A DNA stretch of 17,849 bases, from positions 1 through 17,849 of the forward strand of contig JASHRA010000129.1 of assembly GCA_030038765.1 (NCBI GenBank), given 5' to 3'. Shown in pieces: positions 14,575 to 17,849 of this stretch. A model generated the notes under the pieces. That model did no database searches, was not told the origin of the DNA, and saw only the letters and a program-made list of their open reading frames with translations. The translations under genes and the position numbers were made by a program. This stretch comes from Candidatus Dormiibacterota bacterium (lineage in GTDB: Bacteria; Chloroflexota; Dormibacteria; Aeolococcales; Bog-877). The first letter of the stretch is position 1. Each line of letters starts with the position of its first letter.

Positions 14575-16036
14575 GGTCCACCCACCCGGCGGCGGAGCTG
14601 CGCCGCAGCAGGACCCGGAAGCGCGCTCCCTCGCCGGGTCGGGACTCCGCTTCCACCCGGCCTCCCTGGGCCACGGCCAGGGACTGGACGATGGCCAGGC
14701 CCAGCCCGCTGCCGCCCTCCTGGCGCGAGCGGGAGCCGCCGGCGCGGTAGAAGCGCTCGAAGACGTGGGCCAGCTCCTCCGGCGCGATCCCCGGCCCCCG
14801 GTCGCCGCACTCCAGGCCCACCATCTCGCCCGCTGCCAGGGTGCGCCAGGCCACCTCCCTGCCCCTGCCGTGGCGCTCGGCGTTGGCCTGGAGGTTGCCC
14901 ACGATGGTGGTCAGGGCCTGGGGGTCGGCCAGTGCCACCAGGCCCGGCTGCAGCTCCAGGCGCACCTCGTCGGCGGCCACCCGGGGGGCCAGGAACTGCT
15001 CCAGGAAGGGTGCCAGCTCCAGCGGCCGCAGCTCCGGCGTGGGCCCGGAGTCGGCCCGGGCCAGGGTCAGCAGGTCCTGCACCAGGAGCCGCATCCGCTC
15101 CGCCTCGCGGGACATCACGGGCAGCGCCCGGCGGACCTCTTCGGGGCTGGCCCCGCCGCCCCGCTGGAGGACCTCCAGGTAGCCCTTGATGGCGGTGAGG
15201 GGGGTGCGCAGCTCGTGCGAGGCGTCGCCGATGAACTGGCGCATGCGCCGCTCCGCCGCCTCACGCTCGCGCACCGTCCCCTCCACCCCCTCGGCCATGC
15301 GGTCGAACACGCGGGCCAGCTCGCCCACCTCGTCCGAGCCGGGGCGGAGCCCGCTCCGCTGGCTGAGGTCGCCCCGCCCCAGGGCGGCGGCGGTGAGGGT
15401 GAGGCGGCGCAGCGGGCCGAGGGCGCGGGACGTGATCCAGAGCCCCAGCAGCAGCGCCGCCAGGAGCACGGCCAGGCTGCCCAGGACGACCACCAGCGTG
15501 GCCGTCCTCAGCTCCGAGGAGACGGAGGCCGCGGACTCGGCCAGCTCGACCACGCCCAGGGTGCGGCCGGCGGGGCCGGTGAAGGGGAAGACCATGACCA
15601 GCTGCGCGGTGCGTCCGCCGCCCAGCAGCTCGGGTCCGGTGACGGTGTCGAACTGGGCCGCCGCCAGCAGCTGGTCCTGGCTCGGGCCCGGCAGCGAGAC
15701 CCCGTCCACCACCGCGGCGCCGGAGCCGTCCCCGGGCCCGGCCGTGGCCAGCGGCCGGAGGCCGGGGGAGTAGACGGCCGCCCGGACGCCGGTCTCGGCG
15801 AAGATGCGGGCGATGTCCCGGGCCGCGCCGCTGATCGTGAGCTCGGGCTCACCGGCGGCCCGCCGGGCGCGCTGCTCGGCCAGCAGCAGCGCCCGCCCCT
15901 CGGTGAAGGTCGCGCTGAGGCTCTGGCCCCGGCTCTGGACCACGGCGTGGCGCAGCAGCCCGACCTCGGCGGCCCCGGCCAGGGCCAGGACCAGGGCCAG
16001 GACGGCGACGAAGGAGAGGGTCAGGCGCCAGCGCAG
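14564..16036 (-). CDS. Sensor histidine kinase
   Basis: Membrane histidine kinase, partner of the adjacent OmpR-type regulator. Numbered from GTG 15943, it has a periplasmic sensor (about 1-145), membrane helix 2 (147-171), HAMP (172-224), H-box DASHELRTPLTAIKGY with phospho-acceptor H243, N-box NLQANAERHG, G1 DRGPGIAPEE and G2 GSGLGLAIV. A first membrane helix, RWRLTLSFVAVLALVLALAG, is encoded directly upstream in the same frame. The open frame up to 16102 has no ATG, GTG or TTG before GTG 15943. The coordinates given use CTG 16036 as a possible start, because a kinase from 15943 would lack helix 1 and have an inverted topology. Automatic callers would choose 15943. Translation may be coupled to the regulator stop at 16059-16061. 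Confidence 0.87.
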   Translation of the reverse strand: MRWRLTLSFVAVLALVLALAGAAEVGLLRHAVVQSRGQSLSATFTEGRALLLAEQRARRAAGEPELTISGAARDIARIFAETGVRAAVYSPGLRPLATAGPGDGSGAAVVDGVSLPGPSQDQLLAAAQFDTVTGPELLGGGRTAQLVMVFPFTGPAGRTLGVVELAESAASVSSELRTATLVVVLGSLAVLLAALLLGLWITSRALGPLRRLTLTAAALGRGDLSQRSGLRPGSDEVGELARVFDRMAEGVEGTVREREAAERRMRQFIGDASHELRTPLTAIKGYLEVLQRGGGASPEEVRRALPVMSREAERMRLLVQDLLTLARADSGPTPELRPLELAPFLEQFLAPRVAADEVRLELQPGLVALADPQALTTIVGNLQANAERHGRGREVAWRTLAAGEMVGLECGDRGPGIAPEELAHVFERFYRAGGSRSRQEGGSGLGLAIVQSLAVAQGGRVEAESRPGEGARFRVLLRRSSAAGWVDPRS

Positions 16037-16058
16037 GCTGCGGTACCAGGGGAGCGGC

Positions 16059-16760
16059 TCAGCCGGCGGCGAGGCGATAGCCCACCCCCCGGACGGTCTG
16101 GATCAGGCTGCGGTCCTGGTCGCCCAGCTTGACCCGGAGGTAGCGCACGTAGACCTCGAGGTTGTTCCCGTCGCCGTAGAAGGAGACGCCCCAGACCGCG
16201 TTCAGGATGCGGTCGCGCTCCAGCACCTCGCCTCGGTGCTCCACGAGGTAGGCGAGGAGGTCGAACTCACGGGTCGAGAGCTGCAGCTCCCGCTCCCCGA
16301 GACGGGCCTGGCGCGTGCTCCGGTCCAGCTCCAGGCTGCCGGCGCGGACCACTGCGGCCAGCTCCGGCTGGCGCCGGCGCAGCACCGAGCGCAGGCGGGC
16401 CAGGAGCTCGCCGAAGTCGAAGGGCTTGCCCAGGTAGTCGTCGGCGCCGAGGTCGAGGCCGCGGATGCGGTCCCCGGTCTCGTCCCGGGCGCTGAGGATG
16501 ATCAGGCCCCGGCGGGGGTCCCCGGCCAGCTCCCTGGTGAGGCTGAGCCCGTCCATGCGCGGCATCATCACGTCCACCACCACGACGTCGGGCTGGAAGC
16601 GGTCCACCGCGGAGAGGGCGGCCCGGCCGTCGGGGGCGGTCTCGACGGCGAAGCCCTCGCGGCTCAGCCCCAGGCGCACGAAGTCGGTGATGGCGGCCTC
16701 GTCGTCGACCACCAGCACCCGGGGCGGGCCCGGCCGCCGCGGCCGCACCTCTTGGGCCAT
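16059..16760 (-). CDS. OmpR/PhoB-family response regulator
   Basis: 233 residues, the normal length. The receiver domain (about 14-130) has acidic D19, D20 and E21, phospho-acceptor D63 in VVVDVMMPRMDG, S90 in LIILSAR and K112 in GKPF. The C-terminal winged helix (about 140-233) includes LELDRSTRQARLGERELQLSTREFDLLAYLVEHRGEVLERDRILNAVWG and ends VRYLRVKLG...LIQTVRGVGYRL. Such regulators bind tandem direct repeats; a matching 7-bp repeat lies 60-75 bp upstream of this start. ATG 16760 is chosen because a TATAAT box ends ten bases before it, so the transcript is near-leaderless. The longer reading from 16829 would put the promoter inside the gene. First gene of the operon with the kinase. Confidence 0.95.
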   Translation of the reverse strand: MAQEVRPRRPGPPRVLVVDDEAAITDFVRLGLSREGFAVETAPDGRAALSAVDRFQPDVVVVDVMMPRMDGLSLTRELAGDPRRGLIILSARDETGDRIRGLDLGADDYLGKPFDFGELLARLRSVLRRRQPELAAVVRAGSLELDRSTRQARLGERELQLSTREFDLLAYLVEHRGEVLERDRILNAVWGVSFYGDGNNLEVYVRYLRVKLGDQDRSLIQTVRGVGYRLAAG

Positions 16761-16763
16761 GGT

Positions 16764-16776
16764 TGGCGGAATTATA
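16764..16776 (-). promoter_or_regulatory. -10 promoter element of the two-component operon, near-leaderless
   Basis: On the minus strand TATAAT (16776 to 16771) is followed by TCCGCC and an A at 16764, the likely start point, four bases before ATG 16760. The context CCCTATAATTCCGCCA differs by one base from that before the IclR gene. Confidence 0.6.
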
Positions 16777-16818
16777 GGGTCGCCCACGGCCCGATCAGAG
16801 CACCGACGGGGCGGGGGC

Positions 16819-16836
16819 GGCTTAGCCATGGCTTAG
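16819..16836 (+). promoter_or_regulatory. Direct repeat GGCTTAG-N4-GGCTTAG, possible response-regulator box
   Basis: Two identical 7-mers (16819-16825 and 16830-16836) are separated by four bases, period 11 bp. This is the geometry of PhoB-class sites, where each subunit of a head-to-tail dimer reads one repeat. It lies in the divergent spacer between the response regulator and the hydrolase, about 55-72 bp upstream of the regulator's predicted start point, and overlaps the hydrolase -10 box. The centre also contains a 10-bp palindrome AGCCATGGCT (16824-16833). Confidence 0.45.
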
Positions 16837-16839
16837 ACT
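16834..16839 (+). promoter_or_regulatory. -10 element for upstream ORF and hydrolase
   Basis: TAGACT ends nine bases before ATG 16849, the same spacing as TAGAAT before the exporter ATPase gene. The first two bases overlap the second GGCTTAG repeat, so binding there would block the promoter. Confidence 0.4.
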
Positions 16840-16848
16840 CGGGCGCCG

Positions 16849-16875
16849 ATGGCGAGCGCTCCCCGCGGAACGTGA
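16849..16875 (+). CDS. 8-codon upstream ORF coupled to the hydrolase
   Basis: ATG 16849 opens an eight-residue ORF (MASAPRGT) ending in TGA at 16873-16875. The stop overlaps GTG 16872, the hydrolase start, as GTGA, the same junction seen between several full-size genes in the window. It begins nine bases after a TAGACT box, so it would be read from a near-leaderless mRNA. The peptide is probably not functional itself; it may bring ribosomes to the GTG by termination-reinitiation. It has no Shine-Dalgarno site. The ORF is so short that chance occurrence is possible. Confidence 0.35.
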   Translation: MASAPRGT

Positions 16876-17654
16876 CCACGACCCGGCGCCGGGTCACCGT
16901 GGAGGGAAGGGAGCTCTCCCTGCTGGAGCGGGAGGGGACCGACCCGCCCGTGCTCTGGCTCCACGGCTGGGGCGCCTCGGCGGCCACCTTCGCGCTGCCC
17001 CTGGGGCTCTGCCGCACGGGGCGCCGGCTGCTGGCCCTGGACCTGCCCGGCTTCGGCGAGTCGCCCCGGGGCGGGGAGGTCTGGACCAGCGCCGGCTACG
17101 CCGAGCTGATCCGGCGCCTGGCCCGTCAGGAGGGCTGGGAGGGGGCCAGCCTGGTGGGCCACTCCTACGGCGGCCAGGTGGCGATCCGGCTCGCCGCCGA
17201 GCCCGGCCTGGAGCTGGACCGCCTCGTGCTCTGCGCCGCGGCCGGCCTGCGCCTGCCGGCGGAGGCGGGGGTGCGGACCAGGGCCCGCCTCTTCCGCCTC
17301 CTGCGGGCAATGACGGCGCCGCTGCCCGCCCGCCTCTCCGGCCCCGCCCGGGAGCGGCTGCGGCAGCGCCTCGGCTCCGCCGACTACCGGGCCGCGGGCG
17401 AGATGCGCCCCACCCTGGTGGCCGCCGTCACCGAGGACGTCAGCGACCTGGCGGCCCGGATCACGCTCCCGACCCTCATCATCTGGGGCGAGCGGGACCC
17501 GGAGCTGCCGCCCGAGCGCTACGGGGCCCGGCTCAGCCAGCTGATCGAGTCCTCGGCCCTGGTGCGCTTCCCCGCCAGCGGGCACTTCCCTTTCCTCGAC
17601 GAGCCGGGCCGCTTCGCCGCCGTGCTCGACTCCTTCCTGGAGGCCAGACTCTGA
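16872..17654 (+). CDS. Alpha/beta-fold hydrolase
   Basis: 260-residue cytoplasmic hydrolase. The oxyanion HGWG follows strand 3 (about 31-34), the nucleophile elbow is GHSYGG with S98, the acid is D209 in IIWGERDPELP, and the base is H238 in SGHFPFLDEPGRF. The order and spacing are standard for the family, with a cap between about 125 and 195. There is no signal peptide. The substrate is not predictable; C-C bond hydrolases, esterases and epoxide hydrolase-like enzymes share these motifs. GTG 16872 is the first start in frame, and GTG 16899 is an alternative. Only four bases separate its stop from the next gene, suggesting co-expression with cell-wall synthesis if that gene is MurF. Confidence 0.88.
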   Translation: MTTTRRRVTVEGRELSLLEREGTDPPVLWLHGWGASAATFALPLGLCRTGRRLLALDLPGFGESPRGGEVWTSAGYAELIRRLARQEGWEGASLVGHSYGGQVAIRLAAEPGLELDRLVLCAAAGLRLPAEAGVRTRARLFRLLRAMTAPLPARLSGPARERLRQRLGSADYRAAGEMRPTLVAAVTEDVSDLAARITLPTLIIWGERDPELPPERYGARLSQLIESSALVRFPASGHFPFLDEPGRFAAVLDSFLEARL

Positions 17655-17658
17655 GCTC

Positions 17659-17849
17659 ATGACGCTTCCCGTCTGGCAGGCCATCCTGATCACGCTCCTC
17701 GCCGCCGCCTGCTGCCGCCAGCGCTTCCAGGGCTGGCTCTACCTGTTCCAGCTCGACGAGTACCAGCCGGGCCGGCTGCGGCGCACCCTGGCCCACCGGC
17801 TGCGCGCCAACTGGCGTTGGCAGGGGGCGCTGCTGCTGGGCGCGCTGGC
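17659..17849 (+). CDS. Probable MurF-type Mur ligase, N-terminal membrane segment (partial)
   Basis: Cut by the right edge; about 63 residues are visible. A hydrophobic start (LPVWQAILITLLAAACC) is followed by RQRFQGWLYLFQLDEYQPGRLRRTLAHRL and a second hydrophobic stretch. The pattern LYLFQLDEYQPGR resembles the membrane-anchored N-terminal extension found on MurF (UDP-MurNAc-tripeptide:D-Ala-D-Ala ligase) of several high-GC and Chloroflexota-like bacteria. That match is from memory of the family; none of the catalytic ATP-binding domain is in the window, so another membrane protein is possible. ATG 17659 lies four bases after the hydrolase stop, with no clear Shine-Dalgarno site. Confidence 0.45.
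   Translation, partial: MTLPVWQAILITLLAAACCRQRFQGWLYLFQLDEYQPGRLRRTLAHRLRANWRWQGALLLGAL

Noticed and set aside
15980..16003. Tandem 12-bp repeat CAGGGCCAGGAC inside the kinase's first membrane helix.
   Set aside because: It encodes repeated VLAL in a hydrophobic helix; a simple codon-usage repeat is the easier explanation.
16761..16829. Extended N-terminus of the response regulator starting at ATG 16829.
   Set aside because: It would place the TATAAT promoter inside the gene, and the extra residues do not belong to the receiver domain.
15804..16871. Upstream two-thirds of a + strand open frame ending in the hydrolase.
   Set aside because: It is antisense to the kinase and regulator genes and has no family similarity; only the part from GTG 16872 matches the hydrolase fold.

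Overview
The window is very GC-rich, gene-dense bacterial chromosome with almost no spacers. GTG and TTG starts are common, and many neighbouring genes overlap by exactly 4 nt (GTGA). There is no rRNA, tRNA, insertion sequence, CRISPR array or prophage gene, and no gene-free stretch over 300 bases. The largest spacers are about 110 nt. The gene order CCA-adding enzyme - YkvA - rplI - dnaB - purA, the GC content and a probable MurF with an N-terminal membrane segment would fit a high-GC Chloroflexota-related lineage such as Dormibacterota. That placement is an inference; no marker in the window proves it.

Layout. 1-1229 (+): the end of endonuclease IV (nfo), then a ROK sugar kinase. These converge on an IclR-type regulator (1247-2020, -), which follows a leaderless (no signal peptide) HtrA-type protease with a PDZ domain (2129-3052, -). 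An AT-rich divergent promoter with a palindrome (about 3069-3104) separates the protease from a long + strand cluster: HxlR regulator, CCA-adding enzyme, DUF1232/YkvA protein, ribosomal protein L9, replicative helicase DnaB, adenylosuccinate synthetase PurA, a membrane-anchored Asp-box beta-propeller and a RidA-family protein (3155-10426). A strong hairpin ends this cluster. A new promoter then drives an ABC-2 exporter (ATPase and two permeases) with a TusA-type sulfur carrier (10511-13405). The minus-strand block 13422-16760 is an AlkZ/YcaQ-like DNA glycosylase, a sensor histidine kinase and an OmpR/PhoB response regulator. Divergent from it are an alpha/beta hydrolase and the start of a probable MurF (16872-17849).

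How the genes fit together. L9, DnaB and PurA form a housekeeping block for replication, translation and purine synthesis. Translational coupling ties it to two accessory genes, the propeller and Rid. The exporter operon is a compact coupled unit with an inverted repeat across its -35 region. The two-component operon faces the hydrolase across a 111-nt spacer that holds the most interesting signals: a 7-bp direct repeat with 11-bp period, the geometry of PhoB-class sites; two near-leaderless promoters; and an 8-codon upstream ORF overlapping the hydrolase start by GTGA.

No obviously new multi-gene system is visible. The best leads are these regulatory architectures, a histidine kinase whose first membrane helix lies upstream of every standard start codon, an ABC ATPase without the Q-loop glutamine, and a TusA-like carrier coupled to an exporter.
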